From NCBI GenBank assembly GCA_017504065.1, contig JAFVRU010000108.1:1-16021 (forward strand): a DNA stretch of 16,021 bases, written 5' to 3'. Position numbers and translations under genes: made by a program. The notes under the pieces are model-generated. The model worked only from the letters and a program-made list of their open reading frames with translations, ran no database searches and was not told the DNA's origin. The stretch is from Clostridia bacterium (GTDB lineage: Bacteria > Bacillota > Clostridia > Christensenellales > Borkfalkiaceae). Below, one piece after another: positions 1 through 8,328 of the stretch (its first letter is position 1; the number at the start of each line of letters is the position of its first letter).

Positions 1-106
1 AAAATCACGGCGCATCGGAAAAGAACCAACGTATACGAACCTTAACTTTTTAGATCCGACACGCTTGCAACAGCCAGCCGAAGATTTACAAAAAGAAACA
101 AAGATA

Positions 107-138
107 AAAGTGACTGTGCTTTAAAGCACAGCCACTTT
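107..138. terminator. Long hairpin, possible bidirectional terminator
   Basis: The core CTGTGCTTTAAAGCACAG (114-131) is an exact palindrome. One A/C mismatch later the arms continue AAAGTG / CACTTT out to 107 and 138. On the minus strand the hairpin is followed by a T-rich tail (CTTTTATCTTTG and more), so it could end transcription of the three-gene exported-protein operon whose last stop codon is at 303. On the plus strand the tail is weaker (TTTGTTG). The palindrome contains a plus-strand TAA (122-124) that closes a 40-codon frame open to the left edge. Confidence 0.5.
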
Positions 139-253
139 GTTGTATCCAACGAAAAAAACGAAGAACCCATCGGGTTCGGAAAAATGCGAGCGTTTATACG
201 CGAGAATTTTTCTTTGAGCGTAGCGAAAGCCCCCGTTGGGGTCACCAACGAAA

Positions 254-281
254 CGCACACCATTCTCGGTGTGCGTTTTTT
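254..281. terminator. Intrinsic terminator hairpin downstream of the lipoprotein operon
   Basis: CGCACACC (254-261), loop attctc, GGTGTGCG (268-275), then six T residues (276-281) on the plus strand. This is a textbook rho-independent terminator for plus-strand transcription. Flanking A-tract and T-tract bases extend the pairing, so it may also work on the minus strand, where the tail is only TTTCGTTGG. It lies 22 bases beyond the stop codon of the last lipoprotein gene. Confidence 0.6.
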
Positions 282-302
282 CGTTTTAAAAACCATTAGC
301 AA

Positions 303-3300
303 TTAATTGTTATACGTTGTCTTACCCGTCTTATCGTTGATGACAAGATTGCTGAACTTCGTAACGGGCACTTGTCCGTTTTCATATTTCTGGTGAGTCG
401 TATTCGAGCTGTCATACGTCGCAATCGTGCCGTTATAAGTAACCGTTACATTGGTAAATATCGAAACGTACGCATTAGGAGTATCTACTAGAAAGAACGT
501 TTTGTCTACGTAGGCGTCGTTACATTTGAGTTCGAAACTGCAATTCGCCATTTTCAAAACAAACGCCCCTGCCTTCCAATACCCGTCGCCGTTACCCCAC
601 ATAAACAAGCAGGCTTGATTGGACGTAAAGAAATGATCGGGAATCGTAAAGTTTTTGAAATGAACGTTTTCGTATACCATGCTTTGACAGTATCTACCGA
701 GCAATCTACCATTGTAAAAATCTGCCGCGGCAAAGTTCTCAAACGTCACGTTTTTCACAGTTATATTCGCCATATTTATACCACCAAACACACCGTACGA
801 TGTTTGCTGATTTTTGATCGTATGCCCAAGTCCGTCAATCACGCTAGCAAGAAACTTTGCTTTGCTATTTTCTATCCAATTCAACCCGCAATCGATATCC
901 GCAGCAATGACCATATATTTACTGTTCAAATAAATATCGTCCGTTTTCCAAAAGGCTTTATACGACGCGAGATCCGTTGCCGCGTAATCGGCAACAAGCA
1001 CTTCCACCGTATAATTGCGCAATGCCGTTTGATCGAACAAAACAATCGTTTGCTTATCTACCGCGTTGTTTGTAAACGTCAAAATATTGCCCGTGACGGA
1101 ATACGCTACTTCGCTATTGTTTACCGTTACCGCCGTTACGGAAACATTTTTAGAAAGCTTAGACAAATCCAACGTCGTATTCGCACCGTCCGTCAAAACG
1201 TACTTCCCGCCATACGTAATCGTTTCCGAATCAACCAAACGGAGTTGGTATTCCTTGCAAACCGAAGAATCTTCTGCGCTCGTTACCACGATCGTATATA
1301 CCCCTTTTGCGGTCAAAGTGAGAGTCGTACCGTCCAGCGTAATACCGTCCGGATCATCCTTAAGCGTAATCACGCCGTCGCTAAGCGTCGTATTCACCGT
1401 CAACGTGCCGTCTACCTTGAGCTCGCCTTCAAATTTCGTCGCGAAGTCTTTCTGTCTGTCCGCATAGCTATTCATATACGGCAGAACGCCTTTTGCAACG
1501 GTCCATCCGTCAAAACCGACAAACGCTTCATTCTCCAACAATTCCGCTACCGTTTTATAAGCTTTGGAGTTGTCTTGCTGCGCTTTCGCAGCACAAGTGA
1601 TCATGTCTTTTTCGGTATTACATACGTAATATACGTTCTCCACGATCGCACCCGTGCCGTCCGTGTGCTGATAACCGCTACCTGTATGTAAAACGCTCGA
1701 GTTATCCGTATTCGCCACAATAATAATGTTTTTCATGACCGTAGACGTTTGATATACGCAACCCATTGCAAGCGCTTGTTCGTTCGTTGCTCCTTCAATC
1801 TTCCCGATCACGAGCATATCTTCCCATGACCCGCAAAGTTGTTCCCCAAAGAAGCCGATACGGTTCTTTCTCACAAAGGTAACGTCGGGTTTTAGCAGTA
1901 TATTAACAAGTTGGATATTCTTAACCGCGCCGAGTTCGGATTGGTATCTGACAAAACCGTGTTCCGTGATGATATTGGAAACCGTATGCCCCATACCGTC
2001 AAGCGTACCGCGCTGCCAAGCGTCGCCCGTAGTCCACTTCGCACCTTCCATATCGATATCCTTCGTCAAAATCGCGTAGCCGTAATATACGTTCATATTC
2101 GTTGCGTAGTCAAACAACTCCGCTTTCGTGGAAATCGCGCCCATGTATACAAGCCCGTCAACGGTTACGTCCACACGATTCGTTTGCAGCGTAAAGCTAT
2201 GATACCCACCGGGCACTTTCTGCACCTTAAGAACATTGTCCGTTACCGAAAAATCATAACTCGTTTCGCCGATAAATACGCCCGTAACTTCAGAAAAGGC
2301 AATCTCCATTTCACTCGGCGACAGCTCCAACGAAACCGTGCCCGTCGCCGCCTTCAAACCGCCTGAAGCGAGCGCTTCAAAGCCGACTTCACGCGTAATC
2401 GCTTCCTTTACAACCGTAACGAAAATCGGCACGGATACAACCCCTGCTTCGTCGGTGAATTTCGCAGTAACGGTCGTTTCGCCCTTACCTTTCGCCACGA
2501 TTTTCCCGTCTTCTACCGCCACAACCGTCGGATCGGCGGTTTCGTACGATATTGCATTATCCACGTACTCACCGTTGACTTCCGCTTTGACGTTTGCCAA
2601 ACTGTATTCTGTAAGCATATCCCAATCGTAGTTGGTGATGGCAAGCTCCAGCCGATTCATCGTAATTCCCGTCGAAATCGCCGCCCGTCTGTAAACGGTT
2701 ACCGAAAAGGTTTTTTCTACTTTGACTTCGCCGTAAACCGCCGTTACCGTAACGTCCTGCGTACCATACGCAAGCGCCGTCAACTTCCCGTTTTCGTCCA
2801 CGGAAACGCAATCGCCTTCCGTCGCAAACGTTACCGTAGCAAGCGTGAATTCTTCCCCTGCTATACTCATAGACGCGTCCAGCGTGTATTCTACGTTTTT
2901 CATAACCGAAATATCGTCGCCGAGCACGTCGAATTCGGGAGTCAATTCCCCGCGCGCAACCGTTACTTCGCAGGCTGCCGAATACTCGCCAACCGTTGCC
3001 GTGATGGTTGCCGTGCCAACGCCCAATGCGTGTACGACGCCGTTTTCCACAGTCGCAATCCCCGCGTTCGAAGTCGTCCAAACCGTATCGCCCGTCAAAT
3101 CTTTCAACGTCGCCGTCAACGTCTCTTTTTCAAAAAGATTGAGCGACATAGTCTCCGTCGAAAGCGTTATTGTAGGCTGTGTTACAGGCGTATCTTGACT
3201 GCTCGTAACCGAACTATCCGCGGTACTGCTTGACGAAGCTTCGCTATCCGAACAGCTCGCAATACCGAACGCCAACAGCATCGCGCAAAACCCGATCAAC

Positions 3301-3320
3301 CATTTTTTCCCTTTGAACAT
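303..3320 (-). CDS. Large surface lipoprotein with Big_2 Ig domains and two beta-helix-like regions
   Basis: This is an exported 1005-residue lipoprotein of unknown specific function, probably anchored to the outer face of the membrane. The start at 3320 is chosen because AAGGAG sits 8 bases upstream and a signal peptide follows at once; the longer frame to 3431 would overlap the preceding gene. The signal peptide ends in the lipobox GIASC (Cys23), followed by a Ser/Thr-rich linker to about residue 48. Three Ig-like domains of bacterial Big_2 type follow (about 49-122, 130-209 and 215-304), with typical ATVENGVVHALGVGTATITA wording. Then comes a unit made of a beta-sandwich-like stretch (about 310-385) and a beta-helix-like stretch (about 386-620, with DIDMEG and TLDGMGHTVSN). 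A diverged copy of the unit follows (about 700-980, with AADIDCG and VIDGLGHTIKN). No catalytic residues are recognisable, so adhesion or glycan binding is the likeliest role. It is the last gene of a three-gene operon, 25 bases after the DUF4838 gene. Confidence 0.85.
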   Translation of the reverse strand: MFKGKKWLIGFCAMLLAFGIASCSDSEASSSSTADSSVTSSQDTPVTQPTITLSTETMSLNLFEKETLTATLKDLTGDTVWTTSNAGIATVENGVVHALGVGTATITATVGEYSAACEVTVARGELTPEFDVLGDDISVMKNVEYTLDASMSIAGEEFTLATVTFATEGDCVSVDENGKLTALAYGTQDVTVTAVYGEVKVEKTFSVTVYRRAAISTGITMNRLELAITNYDWDMLTEYSLANVKAEVNGEYVDNAISYETADPTVVAVEDGKIVAKGKGETTVTAKFTDEAGVVSVPIFVTVVKEAITREVGFEALASGGLKAATGTVSLELSPSEMEIAFSEVTGVFIGETSYDFSVTDNVLKVQKVPGGYHSFTLQTNRVDVTVDGLVYMGAISTKAELFDYATNMNVYYGYAILTKDIDMEGAKWTTGDAWQRGTLDGMGHTVSNIITEHGFVRYQSELGAVKNIQLVNILLKPDVTFVRKNRIGFFGEQLCGSWEDMLVIGKIEGATNEQALAMGCVYQTSTVMKNIIIVANTDNSSVLHTGSGYQHTDGTGAIVENVYYVCNTEKDMITCAAKAQQDNSKAYKTVAELLENEAFVGFDGWTVAKGVLPYMNSYADRQKDFATKFEGELKVDGTLTVNTTLSDGVITLKDDPDGITLDGTTLTLTAKGVYTIVVTSAEDSSVCKEYQLRLVDSETITYGGKYVLTDGANTTLDLSKLSKNVSVTAVTVNNSEVAYSVTGNILTFTNNAVDKQTIVLFDQTALRNYTVEVLVADYAATDLASYKAFWKTDDIYLNSKYMVIAADIDCGLNWIENSKAKFLASVIDGLGHTIKNQQTSYGVFGGINMANITVKNVTFENFAAADFYNGRLLGRYCQSMVYENVHFKNFTIPDHFFTSNQACLFMWGNGDGYWKAGAFVLKMANCSFELKCNDAYVDKTFFLVDTPNAYVSIFTNVTVTYNGTIATYDSSNTTHQKYENGQVPVTKFSNLVINDKTGKTTYNN

Positions 3321-3345
3321 ATTCTTTTCTCCTTGCTTTTTATTT

Positions 3346-5343
3346 TTATCTACCGTAGCCAGCCAAATACGTTTCCATTGAACCCGGCTCGCCAAGACGA
3401 TCCACCGAAGTACTTCTCGCGTCGGCTGCAAACGAATCCAAGAACGTTTCCAATTCCATATTCGAGAACGTGCCTTCGTACAATTCTAACAACAGCCATC
3501 TCGGACCGATTGTTTCCGCCATGATCGAATTGTACGCCATTGCATAATACTCGGGATCGGTCGTTTTGTATTTTTCGATATCCGCATACGCCTTTTCGAT
3601 TTGCGCGATTTGGTTTAACAGGTAGCGTTTGCTGTAATATTTCTGCGATACCGTTTCCGCTTGGATTGTACCGGCTCTGCCCATGAGCGTATGTCTATGC
3701 AATTCCGTACGCATATTCCAATACGCTTGTTTCATCGTATCGCTTGCTTCGCGGTACAACTTATCAAAATAGCTGTTAATCAGCTCTTTCATATCCAAAT
3801 TCGCGTTCCATTGAATCTTCGAATAGATATACATCTTCAATTCGTCGAAATTTGAACTTTGCCGTAAGTTCCAAGCCCCTTGCGGGAACAAGACTTGGGT
3901 ATTCAGCGAAACGAGATATTTTACGAAATCCCCCATCGCGCTCCACGTATCCATCGGCGCAAGATAGCTAAGGAAATAACAATCGTAAGACCAAACCGAA
4001 TAGTTCTTCGCAAGCGGTCTCCAACTTTCGAACACGTTCTTTAAATTCACGTTATTCGGAGCGAATACCCCCGAAACGTAGTCGTGATGAATCGGAGCGA
4101 CCATAATCTCGATATTATCGCGCAATTTCATTTCTTCGTATTCCGTTGCCCAAGTGCCGTCCGCTTGCTGTTTCGTGGGCGCTTGTTCCGATTGATGGTA
4201 CGCCAAGATATCGAACATAATCTTACGCTCGGGATACGCGTCTTTCAGCCAAGTTTCCACCCGTTCCGCCACTTTGTTGATAAAAAGGATTTGCGTAGCG
4301 GAATTCGCGCCGTATTTTTCGATCGTCGGTCTACAGCCGTCCTGGCAACGACACCATACGTTCATATCGTTTTGCGAAACGGAAAGCACACGGTGATCAG
4401 GGTCGGCTATAATTAACTCCTTGCATTGATCCACGGTATATTCGATGAGCTTTTCGTATTCTTCCGCGTCGCCGTGCGCCGTATAACAAAGCTGTTCTCC
4501 ATCGTCCGAATACCATTTCGGATGCGCTTCCATATTCTCACTAGGCGGAATGATCTCAAACGCACTATGCGTGTTTGCATTCCTAATGAATATTTCCTGA
4601 TCGGGAATTAACCGCATACGTTGCGCTGCTTGTGTGTTATAAAACACACTACCATAGGACGGGATTCTGTACTCGATATCGGGTACTTCTTTAATATCGA
4701 AATCATACAAAGGAATTTCCGTAACGTTTTCATTCACGTAACAATAATTCGCCGTAACGGCGTCCCAACCGATCAAGCAATTCAAAAGATCATACACGCC
4801 GTTCAAAACGCCTTTGTCTTGCCCCGCAACGAAAATCGAACTGCCTTCCGTTACAATCTCGTAGCCCTGCGCGCCGATCGTTGCGTAGTCGATCTCCAAG
4901 CCCGACGTTTCTAACAAACTCGTTTTACCGAGCGAAACGTATTTTACATTCTCGTTATACGCTTCCGAATCGCTTTCCGTCGTGATCAGTCTTTTGCCCG
5001 TTGCTTCTTCGAAGAACATATTGAATTCCCCAACGGCTTTTTTCGTTTGCGTACCTGCGTCCGAAGCGATCAAGATCTTATACTCGCTTGCCCCGTTTGC
5101 GAAGAACATTTCCGTCGTCGCTTGCATAGAGCGTTCGTGGATCGTACCCTGCACTTTCCCGAACGACGGATCGTACGTTTTATATTGCCCGTCGTAATCG
5201 TCGGGCGTATAATCGCCGCCTGAACTATTCGTAGAATTGTTATCGGAATTCCCTGCATTCGATGAAGCTCCTTTCCCGCCGCAGCTTGCAAGGAACGTTA
5301 CCGAAAGCAGCGCCATTGCTAAAAATCTAAATTTCTTTTTCAT
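3346..5343 (-). CDS. DUF4838-family lipoprotein, glycosidase-like
   Basis: A 665-residue exported lipoprotein. The signal peptide MKKKFRFLAMALLSVTFLASC carries a lipobox with Cys21, followed by a low-complexity Gly/Ser/Asn linker to about residue 45. Residues 85-215 look like the small alpha/beta domain that precedes the barrel in alpha-glucuronidase and GH20-type enzymes, including a GVLNGVYDLLNCLIGWD stretch. From about 220 the sequence resembles DUF4838, with the family-like motif SVSQNDMNVWCRCQDGC (321-337), a block DILAYHQSEQ (378-387) and a Trp-rich region around 440-492. DUF4838 proteins are thought to be glycoside-hydrolase-like and occur in carbohydrate-use loci; activity here is unproven. 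ATG at 5343 is preceded by GGGGGTG inside the end of the upstream gene, whose stop lies only 3 bases away, so the two are probably translationally coupled. The lipid anchor points to work at the outer membrane face. Confidence 0.85.
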   Translation of the reverse strand: MKKKFRFLAMALLSVTFLASCGGKGASSNAGNSDNNSTNSSGGDYTPDDYDGQYKTYDPSFGKVQGTIHERSMQATTEMFFANGASEYKILIASDAGTQTKKAVGEFNMFFEEATGKRLITTESDSEAYNENVKYVSLGKTSLLETSGLEIDYATIGAQGYEIVTEGSSIFVAGQDKGVLNGVYDLLNCLIGWDAVTANYCYVNENVTEIPLYDFDIKEVPDIEYRIPSYGSVFYNTQAAQRMRLIPDQEIFIRNANTHSAFEIIPPSENMEAHPKWYSDDGEQLCYTAHGDAEEYEKLIEYTVDQCKELIIADPDHRVLSVSQNDMNVWCRCQDGCRPTIEKYGANSATQILFINKVAERVETWLKDAYPERKIMFDILAYHQSEQAPTKQQADGTWATEYEEMKLRDNIEIMVAPIHHDYVSGVFAPNNVNLKNVFESWRPLAKNYSVWSYDCYFLSYLAPMDTWSAMGDFVKYLVSLNTQVLFPQGAWNLRQSSNFDELKMYIYSKIQWNANLDMKELINSYFDKLYREASDTMKQAYWNMRTELHRHTLMGRAGTIQAETVSQKYYSKRYLLNQIAQIEKAYADIEKYKTTDPEYYAMAYNSIMAETIGPRWLLLELYEGTFSNMELETFLDSFAADARSTSVDRLGEPGSMETYLAGYGR

Positions 5344-5346
5344 ATC

Positions 5347-8214
5347 TTACACCCCCGTTACCGTTACGGTATATGCTTTCACGGTTTGGTTTCCTTCTTC
5401 GTCGTATACAAAGTAGAGTACTTGATATTCCCCGACTTCCGACGCGACAAACCCTACGTTCTTCTCGCGATCCAACGTTTCAATTTTACCGTTCGGACAA
5501 ACGACGTATATTCCCGTTACAAGTTTATCCGCCGCCGTCTTGTCATCGCTAACGTTCCATTTTGGTAAATACACTTTATCCCCGACTTTTGCCGTCGTCG
5601 GAATGTTGGTAAGCACTTCCAATATCGGCAGTCCATCGTCGATTACCCGAATAATGTAACTGAACGAAGTTTTATTGTTATACCGATCAACCGTAAAATA
5701 GCGCACTTCATACGCGCCGAATTTGGTCAGCCGTATCGTAGTCGTACGCTCGTCGACGACAACGGCTTCCAATGCTAAGCCTTCTTCGGACGTTACGACG
5801 TTCCCTTCGGGATCGGAAACGGTAAACGTGCCCGTTACCTTTCCGTCAAGCACATCGCACACCAAGGCTTTCGGCAATACGAACGTTTCGCCGATACGCA
5901 CTTCTCCACCGTATTCTCCAACGATACTGACCATTGGTCCGATATAGTCCCGAACATTCGACGAGAAAGAATGTCTATAGAATTTTTGCAAAGCGAGCGC
6001 ACCTGTGCCCGTTACGTTTTCGAACTCGATCGTCAAATAGAATTCGTTTCCGATAAAACCTGTGAATTCTTCACCCGCCAAATTTTTATCCACGTTCCAA
6101 TAATTGCTGTTTGCAATATCGTAGAAGATCTTCTTCGTATCGTTTTGGTAAGTAAACGTAAACAGCGCGTCTGTCTTAAACAGGAAGGATACGGGCAATT
6201 TCACGCTTTCATCGCCGTTGAGATAGCATTGCGTTTTCTTCTTCTCGTTTACATACGTAAACAGAATTTCGTTGTTGGCATCATAATAATCGGTAAGACG
6301 GATGTGCAGCTTTTCGATATTCGAAGAATTGTTAAGCATACGCATTTCCATACTCAAGTCCGTCGAATAAAGACTGTTGACAAACGCGAACGACGCGTCA
6401 GACGTTGCTTCAAGTTCTAGCCATTTTTTCTGCGCCGTTACCGTACCGTTTTCGCTTTCGAAGTATTTACTCATATCCACCTGATCGCCCGTTCGAGTCT
6501 TATATACGGGAACGAATTTCGACCAAGTAGCAGCGTTGCCGTTCACCGTCGCTTCATAGATAATTTCCACCTGATCTTTGTGGTTATCCACCGCAGGAAC
6601 GTATGCGCCGCTTATAACATTCGCCGTCGTTTCACTAGCCTTTCTCGCTTTCACAACCGTAGGAATTGCCGCGCCCGAGCCGTCCGTATAATTATACGCG
6701 GAAAGTGCGGGAAGCGCATAGGCATTCCCTTCTACAAAATATTTCGGCAAAGTCGGCGTTTCGATAAACGTCGGTTTGTCCGTAGCCGCCACCGTAATAA
6801 CCGCCTGCTTTTCTACCATTCTGCCCGCGTAATCGGAAAGCGTGTACGTGAGTTTTAACGTACCCGTTTTTTCAACGAATACAACGCCGTTTTTCATTGC
6901 AATTTCCGTATCGTTTAGCGTCGCTGTAATCTGCATCTTGGTATTTCCGATCGCACCGTGGATTTCCGTTTCAGGCAGGGCAACCATAGCCCCGATCCTT
7001 ACCGTTTCAGGACATTCGAGAAGCTCCAATTCCAAAGGCGCAACTTCGGAAGCTTTTTTTACGTCAATATCGATGGTCTTAACGGATGTATTCCCAAACC
7101 TGTCTTTCGCGGTGTACACAACCGTATAGATTCCCGATGTAATCGGCGTAAATTCCAACGTTCTCTTGTTAAACAATTGTTTTACAGGGTTCGACGTATA
7201 ATAATCCAGATAAACTTCCGTCGTTACTTCGGCGTTACCCGTGTACGTATCGAACGCCGTGGGCTTAAACAATGGATATTTGTAGCCCGCAACCGCTACG
7301 GGATAATCGTCCGCCGAATAATCGCCATAATCCACGGAAAGCGTAGGTCCTTGCGTATCGTCAATAGCGGGAGAGCTCAAATCAAAGCCGTTGTACTCTG
7401 TTACGAGCAGTCTTGCCGATTCTAACGCGTACTCGCCTGCGTAAACCCTAACGTATACTTCGCCCGTCGTAAAGCCTTCCCACGTATTTGTCCCGAAATA
7501 ATCAATGCTGTCGAAATCCGCTACGGGAACAACTTCTTTCGTTTTTCCGTCGTGCAAATAAAGAACGTTCGTTTCCATATCGAAGGAGATCCCGAAAGAG
7601 CTTTGCTTTAAGTCGTAGACCGGTTCAGGCGCGCCGTGGAACGCAAAATTCAACCAAGACCCGTACAGATTATTGATATGAATGCGCGAACCGCCGCGAT
7701 CTAACCCCGCAGGTTGTTGTCCGTTGCTCGCATACGCCGTCATATACGACGTTTTCCAACGATCTGCAACGTCATTATGCGGATACGGTCTAATCCGCGC
7801 CGTTATGTAATTCGTAGGGTCGTACACGTCTACGATATCGTAATAGTATTCCCCAACTTCCGCCGTACCGATTATCGTCGGTACGGCGATCGTCGAGATC
7901 AAAAGGTCGTTCGCGTCCTTTTCACGCAAATCAATCACCCCGCGCATAACGAGCTTGTCTTTGGGATACAAGTTCGCCACAACGCCGTTGACTTGCGCAA
8001 TCGGTTCGACGTCCGCGATCGCTCCGTACGTAGCCGAAGACTGACTGCCCCCCTCCACGTAATACGTCGTGATTTTTCCCGCTTCTTGTGTGGGAACGGG
8101 CGTGATTCCTTCCCCCGACGAGAATACGCTCGCGAGCGTGATCCCCGTACCAATCGCGCCAAGCCCGACCGTAGCGCAAAGAGTTGCGAGAATTTTTTTC
8201 TTCATCTTTCTCAT
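5347..8214 (-). CDS. Secreted multidomain protein with jelly-roll-like and Ig-like modules
   Basis: A 955-residue exported protein of unknown function. AAGGAG lies 6 bases before ATG 8214, which settles the start. The N-terminus is a signal peptide (MRKMKKKILATLCATVGLGA, cleavage probably near residues 28-29). There is no lipobox cysteine, LPXTG motif or C-terminal membrane segment, so it is probably released or held non-covalently. Residues about 48-285 form an aromatic-rich beta domain resembling a concanavalin-like lectin fold. Ig-like modules follow at about 286-386, 392-477 and 480-573. A second jelly-roll-like domain covers about 580-750, and two more Ig-like modules about 757-858 and 860-953. 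Their strand endings are characteristic (GIYTVVYTAKDRFGNTS, GAYEVRYFTVDRYNN, GEYQVLYFVYDEEGNQ), as in DUF5011/HYR-like domains. Domain names are from sequence style only. It is the first gene of the operon and may bind polysaccharide. Confidence 0.8.
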   Translation of the reverse strand: MRKMKKKILATLCATVGLGAIGTGITLASVFSSGEGITPVPTQEAGKITTYYVEGGSQSSATYGAIADVEPIAQVNGVVANLYPKDKLVMRGVIDLREKDANDLLISTIAVPTIIGTAEVGEYYYDIVDVYDPTNYITARIRPYPHNDVADRWKTSYMTAYASNGQQPAGLDRGGSRIHINNLYGSWLNFAFHGAPEPVYDLKQSSFGISFDMETNVLYLHDGKTKEVVPVADFDSIDYFGTNTWEGFTTGEVYVRVYAGEYALESARLLVTEYNGFDLSSPAIDDTQGPTLSVDYGDYSADDYPVAVAGYKYPLFKPTAFDTYTGNAEVTTEVYLDYYTSNPVKQLFNKRTLEFTPITSGIYTVVYTAKDRFGNTSVKTIDIDVKKASEVAPLELELLECPETVRIGAMVALPETEIHGAIGNTKMQITATLNDTEIAMKNGVVFVEKTGTLKLTYTLSDYAGRMVEKQAVITVAATDKPTFIETPTLPKYFVEGNAYALPALSAYNYTDGSGAAIPTVVKARKASETTANVISGAYVPAVDNHKDQVEIIYEATVNGNAATWSKFVPVYKTRTGDQVDMSKYFESENGTVTAQKKWLELEATSDASFAFVNSLYSTDLSMEMRMLNNSSNIEKLHIRLTDYYDANNEILFTYVNEKKKTQCYLNGDESVKLPVSFLFKTDALFTFTYQNDTKKIFYDIANSNYWNVDKNLAGEEFTGFIGNEFYLTIEFENVTGTGALALQKFYRHSFSSNVRDYIGPMVSIVGEYGGEVRIGETFVLPKALVCDVLDGKVTGTFTVSDPEGNVVTSEEGLALEAVVVDERTTTIRLTKFGAYEVRYFTVDRYNNKTSFSYIIRVIDDGLPILEVLTNIPTTAKVGDKVYLPKWNVSDDKTAADKLVTGIYVVCPNGKIETLDREKNVGFVASEVGEYQVLYFVYDEEGNQTVKAYTVTVTGV

Positions 8215-8279
8215 AGTTTTCTCCTTATTGTTTTCTTATTGATTGTTTTTCTTCTTATAAATATTTTATCATAACTGAT

Positions 8280-8328
8280 GTTCTACCGTCTAAAATTACC
8301 GCTTTCCTTATTATGGTAATACCGCTTT
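8280..8328. repeat. Three TACCG repeats upstream of the exported-protein operon
   Basis: TACCGCTTT occurs exactly twice, at 8297-8305 and 8320-8328 (23 bases apart), with a related TACCGTCTA at 8284-8292 (13 bases before the first). ATTACC (8295-8300) and GGTAAT (8315-8320) also form an inverted repeat with a 14-base loop. The cluster lies between the activase stop codon and the start of the exported-protein operon, where a regulator of that operon would bind. I found no clear -35/-10 pair here, so the operon may be read through from the GRE promoter or use an activator-dependent promoter. The TATGATAAAAT stretch on the minus strand, just downstream of the repeats, is the best -10 candidate region. 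Confidence 0.35.

Larger units (their letters stand above)
1..302. other. Intergenic region rich in short hairpins
   Basis: I see no convincing complete gene here. Besides two terminator-like hairpins (listed separately), there are smaller inverted repeats: GAACCC-atc-GGGTTC at 163-177, GCGT-ttat-ACGC at 190-201 and CCCC-gtt-GGGG at 231-241. The word CCAACGAAA occurs twice, at about 147-155 and 245-253. One plus-strand frame is open from position 2 to a TAA at 122-124 (40 codons, ending KVTVL) and could be the 3' tail of a gene that begins left of the window, but 40 open codons are not statistically convincing. A minus-strand 86-codon frame at 42-302 lies entirely across the hairpins and looks like translated repeat sequence, not a protein. 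The density of hairpins suggests a structured intergenic repeat or stacked terminators. Confidence 0.5.

Noticed and set aside
42..302. Minus-strand 86-codon frame
   Set aside because: It crosses all the hairpins of the left intergenic region, has no ribosome-binding site, and its sequence looks like translated repeat DNA.
615..1691. Plus-strand 358-codon open frame opposite the large lipoprotein
   Set aside because: It lies wholly antisense to a well-supported gene, has no ribosome-binding site or family resemblance, and is rich in Arg, Ile and Phe as expected for a reverse reading of this codon usage. The other antisense frames opposite the exported proteins, GRE and purL were dropped for the same reason.
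3321..3431. Longer N-terminus for the 1005-residue lipoprotein
   Set aside because: It would put 37 residues before the signal peptide and overlap the DUF4838 gene; AAGGAG directly precedes the ATG at 3320.
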